Positions 24,327-33,404 of a DNA stretch of 64,000 nt are shown in pieces (the stretch's first letter is position 1; every line of letters starts with the position of its first letter). The stretch covers positions 51,228 to 115,227 of the forward strand of contig NZ_JAJAUZ010000023.1 of assembly GCF_020532645.1 (NCBI RefSeq), written 5' to 3'. Origin of the DNA: Streptomyces bambusae. GTDB lineage: Bacteria; Actinomycetota; Actinomycetes; Streptomycetales; Streptomycetaceae. A program made the translations under genes and the position numbers. The notes under the pieces were generated by a model, which was given only the letters and a program-made list of their open reading frames with translations, searched no databases and was not told the origin of the DNA.

Positions 24327-25745
24327 TTGTCCAGCCCTGCCCAGACCCGCCCGGGAACCGCCGCCCCGCCGGGCCGCCCGACCCGCCCCGCCCTGTTCGT
24401 CCTGTGCGCCTGCGTGCTCGTCGCCCAGGGCATGGTCGCCGCCGTCAACCTGCTGATCCCGCAACTCGCCGCCTCCGCCCTGGAGCCGACGTCCACCCAG
24501 CTCCTGTGGGCGGTCGACGCCTACGTCATCGTGTTCGCCGCCCTGCTCATCCCGGCCGGCGCGGTCGGCGACCGGTACGGCCGCAAGGGCGCCCTGCTCG
24601 GCGGTCTCGCCCTGTTCGGCGCCGGGGCCGCTGTCAGCGCCCTCGCCCGGGACCCGGCGGTGCTCATCGCCGGCCGCGGGATCTGCGGCGCCGGCGCGGC
24701 CCTGATCATGCCCGCCACCATGTCCGTCCTCGTGCACCTCACCCCGCCCGAGCGGCGCGGCCAGGCCCTGGCCACGTGGACGCTGTCGGCCGGCCTCGGC
24801 GGCCTCGCGGGCAACGTCGGCGGCGGCCTGGCGGGCGAGTACCTCGGCTGGCGCGCCCTGTTCTGGGCCGTGGTTCCGCTCGCCGCCCTGCTCGCGCTCG
24901 CCACCGCGCGCCTCGTGCCGCGGATCCCGCGGCGCCCCGAGGCCCCTCTGGACCCGGCCGGCGCGGTCCTGCTCACCGGCGCCCTGCTCGCCTTCGTCCA
25001 CGGGATCATCGAGGGGCCGGCGTACGGGTGGACCTCGCCGCAGGTGCTCGGCTCGTTCGGTGCGGGAGCGGTACTGCTGGCGCTGTTCGTCCGGCACGCG
25101 CTGCGCGCCGCGCACCCGCTGTTCGACCCCCGGGTGTTCGGCTCGCGCCGGCTGCGGGCCGGCTGCCTGGGCATCGGCGCCGCGTTCTTCGGCCTGTTCG
25201 CGCTGTTCTTCGTCAACGCCCAGTACCTCCAGTACGCCAAGGGCTTCTCGCCCGCGCAGACCGGGCTGGCCATCGTCCCGCTCACCGTCGGCATGGCCCT
25301 CGTGCCGAAGTACGGGGCGCGGCTCCAGGACCGGTACGGGCCGAGGCTGCCGGCCGCCCTCGGGCTCGCCCTGATCGGGTCGGGCCTGCTGCTGGTCTCC
25401 ACGGCGGGGGCGGGCACCCCGTACCCGCTGTACGCGGTGTACCTGCTGGTGCTGTCCGCGGGCACCGGGCTGTGCGCGCCTGCGCTGACCCTGAGCGTGG
25501 TCGCCGAACTGCCCGAGCACCAGGCCGGGCTGGGCTCGGGGCTGAACACGGCGGCCCGGGAGGTCGGCGCTGCCCTCGGTGTCGCGGTGGTCGGCACGGT
25601 GCTGGCGTCCCGGCTGGACGGCACGCTCGGCGATCCCGCCCGCGCAGCCGCGTTCACGGCGGCGATGGGGGAGGCGCTGCGGGTGGCGGCGGCGGCCGTG
25701 CTGATCGCCGCGGGGGCCGTCGGAGCCGCGTACCGGCGTGGCTGA
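24327..25745 (+). CDS. MFS efflux transporter, DHA2 (EmrB/QacA) type
   Basis: 472 residues and about fourteen membrane helices. The antiporter motifs are present: motif A GDRYGRKGALLGG after helix 2, TWTLSAGLGGLAGNVGGGLAGEYLGWRALFW around helix 5 with motif C-like Gly/Pro spacing, and DPRVFGSRRLRAG in the central loop. This family exports drugs and toxic organic compounds using proton motive force. Divergent from a LysR regulator, so probably inducible. No other resistance or biosynthesis genes lie near it. Confidence 0.92.
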   Translation: MSSPAQTRPGTAAPPGRPTRPALFVLCACVLVAQGMVAAVNLLIPQLAASALEPTSTQLLWAVDAYVIVFAALLIPAGAVGDRYGRKGALLGGLALFGAGAAVSALARDPAVLIAGRGICGAGAALIMPATMSVLVHLTPPERRGQALATWTLSAGLGGLAGNVGGGLAGEYLGWRALFWAVVPLAALLALATARLVPRIPRRPEAPLDPAGAVLLTGALLAFVHGIIEGPAYGWTSPQVLGSFGAGAVLLALFVRHALRAAHPLFDPRVFGSRRLRAGCLGIGAAFFGLFALFFVNAQYLQYAKGFSPAQTGLAIVPLTVGMALVPKYGARLQDRYGPRLPAALGLALIGSGLLLVSTAGAGTPYPLYAVYLLVLSAGTGLCAPALTLSVVAELPEHQAGLGSGLNTAAREVGAALGVAVVGTVLASRLDGTLGDPARAAAFTAAMGEALRVAAAAVLIAAGAVGAAYRRG

Positions 25746-25948
25746 AATGTGGTGTCCGCCACGCGCGTAGCGTCCGGCTGCCGGGTATGTCACGACGGGT
25801 CCTGCTACGCGCGTCCACCAGCTGAAGATCTGACGCCGGACATGTTTTCTTCATCTGTTCGGCACATGACAATGTGACCCTCGCTCTGCCACCTGACGTC
25901 CCGCCGACTGGACCGGCGGGAGCGGTGCGTTGAAGAGGTGTCCCCCAC

Positions 25949-26767
25949 GTGAAGAGACTCTCCCGGGCCCCCTGGGCCGCCGGGCTCGCGGCGGTGGCCG
26001 CGGCCGGACTGTTCCTCATACCGGCCCCGGCCACCGCCGGCCAGTCCCGGCCCGCCGTCGTCCCGGCCGCCGCCACCGTGACCCCCGAGGTGTACTACGC
26101 CCCGGCCGCGGGCAAGACCGGTGCCGCCCTCAAGTACGCGCTGCACGACATCATCAAGAACCAGTCGAAGATCAGCTACTCGGCTGTCTGGAACGCCCTC
26201 AAGGTCACCGACCAGGACCCGGCGAACACCAACAACGTCATCCTCGTCTACTCGGGCCGCTCCCAGTCCAAGGCGACCAACGGCGGCGGCATCAACGACT
26301 GGAACCGCGAGCACGTCTGGGCCAAGAGCCACGGCGACTTCGGCGAGGTCACGGGCCCGGGCACCGACCTGCACCACCTCCGCCCGGAGGACGTCACCGT
26401 CAACAGCACCCGCGGCAACAAGGACTTCGACCTGGGCGGCAGCCCCGTCTCCGAGGCCCCGGGCAGCTACACCGACGCCGACTCCTTCGAGCCGCGCAAC
26501 GCGGTCAAGGGCGACGTGGCGCGCATGCTGCTCTACATGGCCGTCCGCTACGACGGCGGCGACGGCTTCGCCGACCTGGAGATGAACGACCGCGTCAACA
26601 ACGGCTCCGCGCCGCTGTTCGGCCGGATCAGCCTGCTCAAGGAATGGAACCGGATCGACCCGCCGGACGCCTTCGAACAGCGCCGCAACCAGATCATCTA
26701 CGACACCTACCAGCACAACCGCAACCCGTTCATCGACCACCCGGAGTGGGTCGACCAGATCTGGTAG
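25949..26767 (+). CDS. Secreted endonuclease I family nuclease
   Basis: 272 residues from a GTG, with GAAGAGG upstream. A signal peptide covers about 1-31 (MKRLSRAPWAAGLAAVAAAG and ATAG). The catalytic core has WNREHVWAKSHG and TDLHHLRPED, the His/Asn/Glu-type metal-binding pattern of Vvn/NucM/EndA-like endonuclease I enzymes (beta-beta-alpha metal fold), then NDRVNNGSAPLFGR and IIYDTYQHNRNPFIDHPEWV. It should degrade extracellular DNA or RNA non-specifically. Many Streptomyces secrete such nucleases during development or nutrient scavenging. It stands alone between the efflux pump and the phosphatase. Confidence 0.92.
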   Translation: MKRLSRAPWAAGLAAVAAAGLFLIPAPATAGQSRPAVVPAAATVTPEVYYAPAAGKTGAALKYALHDIIKNQSKISYSAVWNALKVTDQDPANTNNVILVYSGRSQSKATNGGGINDWNREHVWAKSHGDFGEVTGPGTDLHHLRPEDVTVNSTRGNKDFDLGGSPVSEAPGSYTDADSFEPRNAVKGDVARMLLYMAVRYDGGDGFADLEMNDRVNNGSAPLFGRISLLKEWNRIDPPDAFEQRRNQIIYDTYQHNRNPFIDHPEWVDQIW

Positions 26768-26870
26768 CAGCCCCGGCACCCGTGCGGGCCGGAGGGGTCA
26801 CCCGCAGGGCGGGCGCAGGCGCAGCGCCTTCCCCGGGCCCCTCCGGCCCGATCGGTGAGACAGTTGGACC

Positions 26871-29018
26871 ATGGCCGAAACCGGACTGCACCGGGCGGCC
26901 GTGCCGCCCCCCGAGGCGTGGCCGGCCCGGCCGGACCTGAGCCTCGCGCTCAACCGCATGGGCACCTTCGACTGGGACCTCGACAGCGGGCAGATGCACC
27001 TGGACCCGACCGCCCTCGACGTCTTCGACCTGCGGCCGGGCGAGTTCGACCGCACCGCCGCCGGCCTGCGGGTCCGCATCCCGCCCGGCGAGGACGCCCG
27101 GCTCGACGCCCGGGTCTCGGAAGCCCTCAAGCAGGGCCGCAGCGCGTACGGGGCCTACTTCCGGATCCGGCTGCGCGACGGCACCTCGCGCTGGACCCAC
27201 AGCCAGGGGCACATCCTGCGCGACGACGCGGGACGCCCGTACCGGATCATCGGCGTGGTCCGCGACGCCTCCCCGGATCCGCACGAGCCGGGCGCCGGCG
27301 ACGAGTGGGCCGGGCGGAACGAGGCCCGGCGCCGGATGACCGGCGTGGTGGACCGCACGACCGCGATCCTCGCCCACGCCCGCACCGTCAACGACGTCAC
27401 CGACATCCTCAAGGACCCCGAGTCGCTGGGACACCTCGGCGCGGTCAGCGTGATGCTCGGCGTGGTCGACGGCGGCCGGATCCACCTGGTCGCCGAGGGG
27501 CAGCTCGGGTCGTACGTACCGGAGATCGAGTACACCCGCATCGACGCGCAGTTCCCGATGTCCGAGGCGGTGCGCACGCTGCAGCCGGTGCTGCTGTCCT
27601 CCCGGGAGGAGTTCCAGGACCGCTTCCCGCTGCTGTGGCCGTACATCGAGCCGTTGTCCGTGCGCAGCGGCGCCTACCTGCCGCTGATCGCGCAGGGCCG
27701 CCCGATCGGCGCGCTGGGGCTGCTGTACGCGCGCGACGGCGGGTTCTCCGCGGAGGAGCGCAACCTGCTGGTGGCCCTGGGCAGCGGCATCGCACAGAGC
27801 CTGCAGCGGGCCATGCTGTACGAGCAGGAGCACGACCTCGCCGAGGGCCTCCAGCGCGCGCTGCTGCCGCGCAGCATCCCCGAGGTCCCCGGCGCGCAGA
27901 TCGCGGTGCGCTACCGGGCCGCCCGGATGGGACGCGACATCGGCGGGGACTGGTACGACGTGGTGCGGCTGGGCGAGGGCCGGCTCGGCGTGATGATCGG
28001 CGACGTCGAGGGGCACGACACGGACGCCGCGGCCGTGATGGGCCAGCTGCGGATCGTGCTGCGGGCGTACGTGACCGAGGGCCACACGCCGGGTGCGGCG
28101 ATGGCCCGGGCCTCCGCCTTCCTGCGGGAACTCGACACCGACCGCTTCGCGACCTGCACGTACGTCGAGGTCGACCTGGCCACGGGACTGCTCCAGCTGG
28201 TCCGGGCCGGGCACCTGGACCCGGTGGTGCGGCGCGGGGACGGCAGCTGCCACCGGGTGACCGTCGCGGGCGGACTCCCGCTGGGGCTGCCGGCGCGGCC
28301 GGTCGTGGCGGAGGACGAGGAAGCGGCGGCGGGGCCGGGCGGGCTGGGCACCGGCTACCCGGTGACCGCGCTGGAGCTCCATCTCGGGGAGACCCTCGTG
28401 CTGTGCACGGACGGCCTGATCGAACGGCCCGGCGCCGACCCCGACCTCGGGATGCGCGAACTGATGGCCGCCGTCCGGCACGGGCCCGCCGAGCCGGAGG
28501 CACTCGCGGACGCGCTGTGCGACCTGGTGGGAGACGCCGGGGGAGGCGACGACATGGCGCTGCTCCTGCTGCGCCGGCAGGGCGTCACCGGTCCCCGCGG
28601 CGGCGGACCGCTCCGCCACCACCTGCGGCCGGGCGACCCCGACGGGCCCTCCACGGTCCGCCACCTGGTCCGGGCGGCCGCCGCTGCCTGGGGCGCGCGC
28701 GACCGGGCCGACGAGATCGAGCTGGTCACCGACGAGCTGATGACGAACGTGCTCGTGCACACCGACGGCGGCGGCGAGGTCATCCTGCGGGTCACCGTCG
28801 AAGGCCGGATCCGGGTCGAGGTCGAGGACGGCTCCAGTGCCCTGCCGCGCCGCCGGGAGGCGGGCGACTGGGCGGTGTCCGGCCGCGGCCTCCAGCTGAT
28901 CGACGTGCTCGCCGACGGGTGGGGCGTGGAGCCCCGGGGCGGCGGCAAGTGCATCTGGTGCGAGTTCGCGGTTCCGGAGGCGGCCGCCGGGCCCCCGGAG
29001 GAGGCGGCCGGACCCTGA
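26871..29018 (+). CDS. PAS-GAF-SpoIIE phosphatase with C-terminal HATPase domain
   Basis: 715 residues. PAS-like domain about 25-135; GAF about 155-325 (PMSEAVRTLQPVLLSSREEF, GRPIGALGLLYA); PP2C/SpoIIE domain about 340-565 with RDIGGDWYDVV, IGDVEGHD and the final GGGDDMALLLLR; HATPase/anti-sigma kinase domain about 600-700 (DEIELVTDELMTNVLVH, GRGLQLIDVLADGWG). Metal-binding Asp residues of the phosphatase are intact. Such proteins control partner-switching of anti-sigma factors: the HATPase part can phosphorylate and the SpoIIE part dephosphorylate STAS anti-anti-sigma proteins. No STAS or sigma factor gene is adjacent, so its partners are elsewhere. Confidence 0.92.
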   Translation: MAETGLHRAAVPPPEAWPARPDLSLALNRMGTFDWDLDSGQMHLDPTALDVFDLRPGEFDRTAAGLRVRIPPGEDARLDARVSEALKQGRSAYGAYFRIRLRDGTSRWTHSQGHILRDDAGRPYRIIGVVRDASPDPHEPGAGDEWAGRNEARRRMTGVVDRTTAILAHARTVNDVTDILKDPESLGHLGAVSVMLGVVDGGRIHLVAEGQLGSYVPEIEYTRIDAQFPMSEAVRTLQPVLLSSREEFQDRFPLLWPYIEPLSVRSGAYLPLIAQGRPIGALGLLYARDGGFSAEERNLLVALGSGIAQSLQRAMLYEQEHDLAEGLQRALLPRSIPEVPGAQIAVRYRAARMGRDIGGDWYDVVRLGEGRLGVMIGDVEGHDTDAAAVMGQLRIVLRAYVTEGHTPGAAMARASAFLRELDTDRFATCTYVEVDLATGLLQLVRAGHLDPVVRRGDGSCHRVTVAGGLPLGLPARPVVAEDEEAAAGPGGLGTGYPVTALELHLGETLVLCTDGLIERPGADPDLGMRELMAAVRHGPAEPEALADALCDLVGDAGGGDDMALLLLRRQGVTGPRGGGPLRHHLRPGDPDGPSTVRHLVRAAAAAWGARDRADEIELVTDELMTNVLVHTDGGGEVILRVTVEGRIRVEVEDGSSALPRRREAGDWAVSGRGLQLIDVLADGWGVEPRGGGKCIWCEFAVPEAAAGPPEEAAGP

Positions 29019-29398
29019 GCGGCCTTCGTGCACGCCCCGCGTTCCCGCAGGCAAACGGCAGGGTGGCCGCCGGTCCGGGGGGAGCCGGGTCCGGCGGCCG
29101 GTCCCGGGGAGCGGCACCGCGGGCACGACGGTAGCGGGATCCGCACACGGTTTCCCGGCTTCGCGGGGGAATGGCCGAACCGGGGACCCGCTGACGGTTC
29201 TGCGCCCTTGCGTCCCGGGCCCGGCGGACCTACGGGCCTTCCACGGCGGGCATTCGCGGATGCGGACGCCCGGGCCGCCGTGCCGCCGGGGTACCGTGCC
29301 GCCGGGGTACCGCGTCGGCCGGGCGGGCACGGGCCGTCCCGCGTCCCGGCCCGCGGCCGGTACCGCACCCGGGCCGCGCGCGTGGGTACCGGCGGTCG
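29019..29398. other. Gene-free stretch between phosphatase and mod operon 3' ends
   Basis: No convincing reading frame is seen on either strand. A 16-bp perfect tandem repeat, GTGCCGCCGGGGTACC, occurs at 29280-29295 and 29296-29311. The stretch lies between two converging units, so it should contain the terminators of both; I see no single dominant hairpin followed by T-rich sequence. It does not carry the GGGGCTCCGCCCC repeat. Confidence 0.55.
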
Positions 29399-31342
29399 TC
29401 AGAGGGTGACCAGGGTGACTTCCGTGGCCTTGACGCTCGTCCAGACCGCGGCGCCCTCCGCGAGGCCCAGCTCGGCGGCTGCGGAGGGGGTGATCTCGGC
29501 GACCAGGTCGGGGGCCGAGGCGGAGGTGATCAGGAGGCGCAGGCGGCTGCCGACGGCGGTGATCTCGCGGACCGTGCCGGGCCAGACGTTGCGGGGGCTG
29601 CCGCCGGGCCGCTCGCGGTGGACCGCGACCGCCTCCGGGGCGATGATCGCGAGCGCGGCGGCGCCTTCGGGTGCGGCGTCCGCGAGGATCAGCCGCCCGC
29701 CGCCCGCGGTGGTGAGCACGCCGTCGGCGACCGTGCCGGGCCAGGCGTTGCGGCCGAGCATGCGGGCCACCCACGGGGACCGCGGATGCCGGGTGACCTC
29801 GGCGGGCGACGCGTCCTGGAGGGTGCGGCCGCCGGCGAGCACGAGGACCCGGTCGGCCAGCGACACCGCCTCCACCGGGTCGTGCGTGACGATCAGGCAG
29901 ACCCCGCCGAACCCGGCGAGGTGCGTCCGCAGGGTGTGCCGTACCCGCGCCCGCGTGGTCTGGTCGAGCGCGGCCAGCGGCTCGTCCAGCAGCAGCAGCC
30001 GCGGCCGGGCGGCCAGCGCCCGGGCCAGCGCGACCCGCTGCGCCTGACCGCCGGACAGCTGCCCCGGCCGGCGGTGCGCGAGCACGCCGACGCCGAGCCG
30101 GTCCAGCCACTCCCGGGCCTCCCGGCGGGCCTCGGCCCGCCCCACCCCGCGGGCCCGCAGCCCGTACGCGGTGTTGGCGAGGGCGCTCAGGTGCGGAAAC
30201 AGGGCGCCGTCCTGCGGGACCCAGGCCACCTGCCGCTTGTGCGGCGGCAGGGCCGTGACGTCGGTGCCGCCGAGCCGCAGCCGGGCGTGCGCCCGCGGGG
30301 TGAGGCCGAGGAGGGCGCGGAGCAGGGTGGTCTTGCCGGCGCCGTTCTCGCCGACCACGGCGATGGTGGTGCCGGCCCCGGCATCGAGGGTCAGCTCGTT
30401 GAAACCGGTCACTTCGGCGTGCAGCGAGGCGGGCCCGGAGCCGCCGGCGGCGGGCGGCGGCCCGTCCGTCACGGGGCCTGCACCCGGGTCCGTGCCGGCC
30501 GGCCCGTCCGTCTGCACGTCCCCGTCCGCGGGCGCCCGCTTCTCGGTGGCCGGCGTCCCCGTCCAGCGTCCGCGCAGGGCGATCAGCACCCCCATCGCGA
30601 TGGCCAGGAGCAGCAGCGAGAGCGAGGTCGCGGCCTCCGGCTGGTCCTGGAGGAGGAGGTAGACCTGGAGCGGGAGGGTCTGGGTGGTGCCGGGGAGGTT
30701 GCCGGCGAAGGTGATGGTGGCGCCGAACTCGCCGAGCGCACGCGCCCAGGTGAGGGCGGCGCCCGCGATCAGACCCGGCGCGACCATCGGCAGGGTGACA
30801 GTGAAGAACACCCGCAGCGGTGAGGCGCCGAGCGAGGCGGCCGTCTCCTCGTAGCTGGTCTTCAGCCCGCCGAGGGCCCCCTCCAGGCTGATGACCAGGA
30901 ACGGCATCGCCACGAACGTGGCCGCGACCACCGCCCCCGACGTGTGGAACGGCAGGGTGATCCCGAACGTCCCCTCCAGCCACGGCCCGAGCAGCCCGCG
31001 CCGCCCGAAGCCCAGCAGCAGCGCCACACCGCCGACCGTCGGCGGCAGCACCATCGGCAGCAGCACCAGCGACCGCACCACCGCCTTGCCCGGGAACTCC
31101 ACCCGCGCCAGCAGCCAGGCCAGCGGCACGCCGAGCACCAGGGACAGGCCCAGCGCGCAGAACGAGACGAAGAGCGACAGCCGCAGCGCCTCGACCACGC
31201 CCGGCGTGGTCAGGTGCGCGCCCAGGTCGCCCCACGAGGTGCGGACGAGGATCCCGACGAGCGGCAGCAGCAGGAACGCCACCGCGAGCAGGGCCGGCAG
31301 GGCCAGCGCGAACGGGGTGCGGGGCGTACGGAGTCTGCTCAT
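29399..31342 (-). CDS. modBC: Molybdate ABC transporter, permease-ATPase fusion (ModB-ModC)
   Basis: 647 residues from the ATG at 31342, with AGGAACC upstream. Residues 1-245 are a ModB-like permease: six membrane helices and the EAA loop (EETAASLGASPLRVFFTVTL). A short Pro/Gly linker leads to a ModC-type ATPase (about 285-490): Walker A GENGAGKTT, signature LSGGQAQRVALA, Walker B LLLLDEPLAALD. Two TOBE-like segments follow, the last at about 575-645 (VAEITPSAAAELGLAEGAAV), which bind molybdate in ModC. The fusion puts permease and ATPase in one chain, expected to form a homodimer. It lies 161 bp downstream of modA. Confidence 0.92.
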   Translation of the reverse strand: MSRLRTPRTPFALALPALLAVAFLLLPLVGILVRTSWGDLGAHLTTPGVVEALRLSLFVSFCALGLSLVLGVPLAWLLARVEFPGKAVVRSLVLLPMVLPPTVGGVALLLGFGRRGLLGPWLEGTFGITLPFHTSGAVVAATFVAMPFLVISLEGALGGLKTSYEETAASLGASPLRVFFTVTLPMVAPGLIAGAALTWARALGEFGATITFAGNLPGTTQTLPLQVYLLLQDQPEAATSLSLLLLAIAMGVLIALRGRWTGTPATEKRAPADGDVQTDGPAGTDPGAGPVTDGPPPAAGGSGPASLHAEVTGFNELTLDAGAGTTIAVVGENGAGKTTLLRALLGLTPRAHARLRLGGTDVTALPPHKRQVAWVPQDGALFPHLSALANTAYGLRARGVGRAEARREAREWLDRLGVGVLAHRRPGQLSGGQAQRVALARALAARPRLLLLDEPLAALDQTTRARVRHTLRTHLAGFGGVCLIVTHDPVEAVSLADRVLVLAGGRTLQDASPAEVTRHPRSPWVARMLGRNAWPGTVADGVLTTAGGGRLILADAAPEGAAALAIIAPEAVAVHRERPGGSPRNVWPGTVREITAVGSRLRLLITSASAPDLVAEITPSAAAELGLAEGAAVWTSVKATEVTLVTL

Positions 31343-31503
31343 GCGGTTCCTGTGCTCTGGGTCGGTGCGGAGGCGGAGGCGGAGGCGGGCGCGGGCGTCG
31401 GGTGCGGGGCCCGTCCGTTCTACCCGGTCCGGGCAGCGGAAGGGGGGACTGCCCGTCCCCCCGGACCGGGCAGTCCCCCCTGGGCCGTGTGCCGGCCGGC
31501 CGG

Positions 31504-32316
31504 TCACGGCTGCTGGAAGCCCGCGTCCCGGAGGATCTGCTGCGCCTCGGGCGTGCTCAGCCACGCCACGAACGCGGCGGCGGCCGCGGCGTTCTCCGAC
31601 TGCTTGAGCGTGGCGGCCGGGTACGAGGCGACGGCGTTCTGGGCGTCCGGGATCACCACGGCCTCGACCTTGCCGGCGGCCTTCGCGGCGTCCGTCTTGT
31701 AGACGAGGCCGGCGTCGGCCTCGCCCAGCTCGACCTTGGACAGCACCGCGCGGACGTTCGGCTCCAGGGACACCGGCTTCACGGTGACCTTCTGGGCGTC
31801 CAGGATCTTCTTGCTGTAGCGGCCGACCGGGACCTCCGGCGCGGCCAGCACCACCTTCAGCTTGGTGTCGGCCAGGTCCTTCAGGGCGCCGACCTTGTGC
31901 GGGTTGCCCTTGGTGGTGGCGATGACCAGACGGTTCTTCGCGATGACGACCGGCGTGCCGCCGAGGTCGGCGGTCAGGCCGTCCATGGTCTTCGTGTCGG
32001 CGGTGACCAGCGCGTCGGCCGGGGCGCCCTGCTTGACCTGGGCGGCCAGCTCCTGGGAGCCGGCGAACGAAAACTTGATCTTCGTGCCGGGGTGGGCCTT
32101 CTCGTAGGCGGCACCCGCGGTCTTGAACACGTCGGTCAGGGAGGACGCGGCCAGCACCGTGAGCTCGGCGCCCTTCGGGGCTGCGGCACCGGTCTCCTCG
32201 GCGGAACCGGAACCGCTGTCGTTGCTGCTGTTGTCGCCGCAGGCGGCGAGCGGGACGAGCAGGGCGGCGGTCAGGACGGCGGCTGCGGCGCGGCGGCGGG
32301 TGACGGCAGGGGACAT
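31504..32316 (-). CDS. modA: Molybdate-binding lipoprotein ModA
   Basis: 270 residues from the ATG at 32316, with GAGGAGA upstream. Lipobox LAAC at residues 23-26 (lipidated Cys26) preceded by a basic n-region. The mature domain has LTVLAASSLTDVFKTAGAAYEK, FSFAGSQELAAQVKQGAPAD, NRLVIATTKG and a C-terminal VAWLSTPEAQQILRDAGF, typical of ModA. It binds molybdate or tungstate outside the membrane for the ModBC fusion. A longer in-frame start upstream is rejected because it would bury the signal peptide. The operon has a plausible promoter at 32477-32506. Confidence 0.93.
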   Translation of the reverse strand: MSPAVTRRRAAAAVLTAALLVPLAACGDNSSNDSGSGSAEETGAAAPKGAELTVLAASSLTDVFKTAGAAYEKAHPGTKIKFSFAGSQELAAQVKQGAPADALVTADTKTMDGLTADLGGTPVVIAKNRLVIATTKGNPHKVGALKDLADTKLKVVLAAPEVPVGRYSKKILDAQKVTVKPVSLEPNVRAVLSKVELGEADAGLVYKTDAAKAAGKVEAVVIPDAQNAVASYPAATLKQSENAAAAAAFVAWLSTPEAQQILRDAGFQQP

Positions 32317-32476
32317 GAGGCCAGTTCTCCTCGACGGGACGGGACCGGTGGTGCGGTCCCACTGCGGATGAGGGGCGCCGGTGACGGGCGGAGCGGGCTC
32401 GGACGACGGCTGAGCGGATGCAGCGGGGAAGCCGGTACCGGCGGCGGGGCCGCAGACTCGGCACTGCATGTGCGAC

Positions 32477-32506
32477 ACCGTAGGGGCTGGAATCCGTCAT
32501 TTGCAA
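32477..32506 (-). promoter_or_regulatory. Probable modA promoter
   Basis: On the minus strand a -35 box TTGCAA (32501-32506) is 18 bp from a -10 box TACGGT (32477-32482), giving a leader of about 150 nt before modA. The -35 region is framed by the inverted repeat ATCCG-N17-CGGAT (32492-32496 and 32514-32518), which could be an operator for a molybdate-responsive repressor; it does not match the E. coli ModE consensus. Seen by eye only. Confidence 0.45.
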
Positions 32507-32593
32507 TTCTCTTCGGATGATCGACCCGCAGATGCGACCCTGCTTGTGGTAATTGCCAAAGCCGGCGGGTACCCGGTTCGCTAGAGTTCCGGC

Positions 32594-32968
32594 ATGGCTG
32601 ACGAAGCAACCACCGCACGCGTGGACGCGTGGATCTGGTCGGTCCGGCTCGCCAAGACCCGGTCGCTGGCCGCCGCGGCCTGCCGGGCCGGGCACGTACG
32701 GGTGAACGGCGATCGCGCCAAGCCGGCCCAGACCGTCAAGGCGGGCGACGAGGTGCGGCTGTTCCACGAGGGCCGGGAGCGGATCGTGGTGGTCCAGCGG
32801 GTGATCACCAAGCGGGTCGGGGCGCCGGTCGCGGCCGACTGCCTGGTCGACAACAGCCCGCCGCCGCCCACCCGCACCGAGGCCGCCGCCACCGGCCTGC
32901 GGGACCGAGGCACCGGCCGGCCCACCAAGCGCGACCGCCGCGAGATGGACCAGCTCCGCGGCCGCTGA
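32594..32968 (+). CDS. S4-domain RNA-binding protein, Hsp15-like
   Basis: 124 residues. An S4 RNA-binding domain spans about 9-70 (RVDAWIWSVRLAKTRSLAAAAC, GHVRVNGDRAKPAQTVKAGDEV), followed by a basic tail RDRGTGRPTKRDRREMDQLRG. This matches Hsp15-type proteins, which in E. coli bind stalled 50S subunits that still carry nascent chains. A -10-like TAGAGT sits 6 nt before the ATG region, so the mRNA could be leaderless. Divergent from modA; linked function is unlikely. Confidence 0.9.
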   Translation: MADEATTARVDAWIWSVRLAKTRSLAAAACRAGHVRVNGDRAKPAQTVKAGDEVRLFHEGRERIVVVQRVITKRVGAPVAADCLVDNSPPPPTRTEAAATGLRDRGTGRPTKRDRREMDQLRGR

Positions 32969-32996
32969 CCGCCCGGAGCGGCCCGCGCGGGCCGCG

Positions 32997-33404
32997 TCAG
33001 ACCTTGCGGTACGCGTACGCCTCCGCGGCCGAGGCGGCCACCGCTGCCAGGTCCGCCCCCGCCGAGGCGGTCACCAGCGCGGACACCGCGCCCTCCACGA
33101 ACGGCGCGTCGATCAGCAGGGCGCCCGCCGGGAGTTCGCCCTCCTCCGCGAGCAGGGCCTTGACGGTGAGGACCGAACTGCCCAGGTCGGCCAGCAGGGC
33201 CACGCCCGCGCCGCGGTCCACGGCGCGGGCGGCCGCGACGATCAGCTCCGCGCTGGTGCCGAGCCCGCCGTCGAGCGTCCCGCCCGCCGTCGCCAGCGGC
33301 ACCGGCGGGCCGCCCGCGGCGAGCCCCTGCGCCAGTTCCGCGACCGACTCGGCCACCCGCGCACTGTGCGACACCAGCACGATCCCGACCAGCGGCCCGG
33401 TCAT
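32997..33404 (-). CDS. dhaM: Dihydroxyacetone kinase phosphotransferase subunit DhaM
   Basis: 135 residues, an EIIA-mannose-like domain with the phosphohistidine motif VLVSHSARVAE (H13) and conserved GGTLDGGLGTSAELI. In PTS-dependent dihydroxyacetone kinases, DhaM takes phosphate from HPr and passes it to ADP on DhaL. This is the single-domain DhaM found in actinomycetes, lacking the HPr and EI-like domains fused in E. coli. It overlaps the dhaL stop codon by 4 bp (ATGA), so the two are translationally coupled. dhaK is not adjacent. Confidence 0.92.
   Translation of the reverse strand: MTGPLVGIVLVSHSARVAESVAELAQGLAAGGPPVPLATAGGTLDGGLGTSAELIVAAARAVDRGAGVALLADLGSSVLTVKALLAEEGELPAGALLIDAPFVEGAVSALVTASAGADLAAVAASAAEAYAYRKV

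Noticed and set aside
25787..25825. Short ORF MSRRVLLRASTS upstream of the nuclease
   Set aside because: It has no clear ribosome binding site, no repeated regulatory codon and no hairpin; it resembles actinomycete Cys leader peptides only in its first residues and lacks the Cys run.
29280..29311. 16-bp tandem repeat considered as an attachment site or origin iteron
   Set aside because: Only two copies, no integrase, replication gene or tRNA nearby.
26730..31235. A 1501-residue open frame on the minus strand across the endonuclease, phosphatase and mod genes
   Set aside because: It is antisense to well-supported genes, has no recognisable domain, and is the expected by-product of GC-rich third positions.
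31343..31503. Possible short gene between modA and modBC
   Set aside because: Frames are short and Pro/Arg-rich; the gap is better explained as an intercistronic region with a hairpin.
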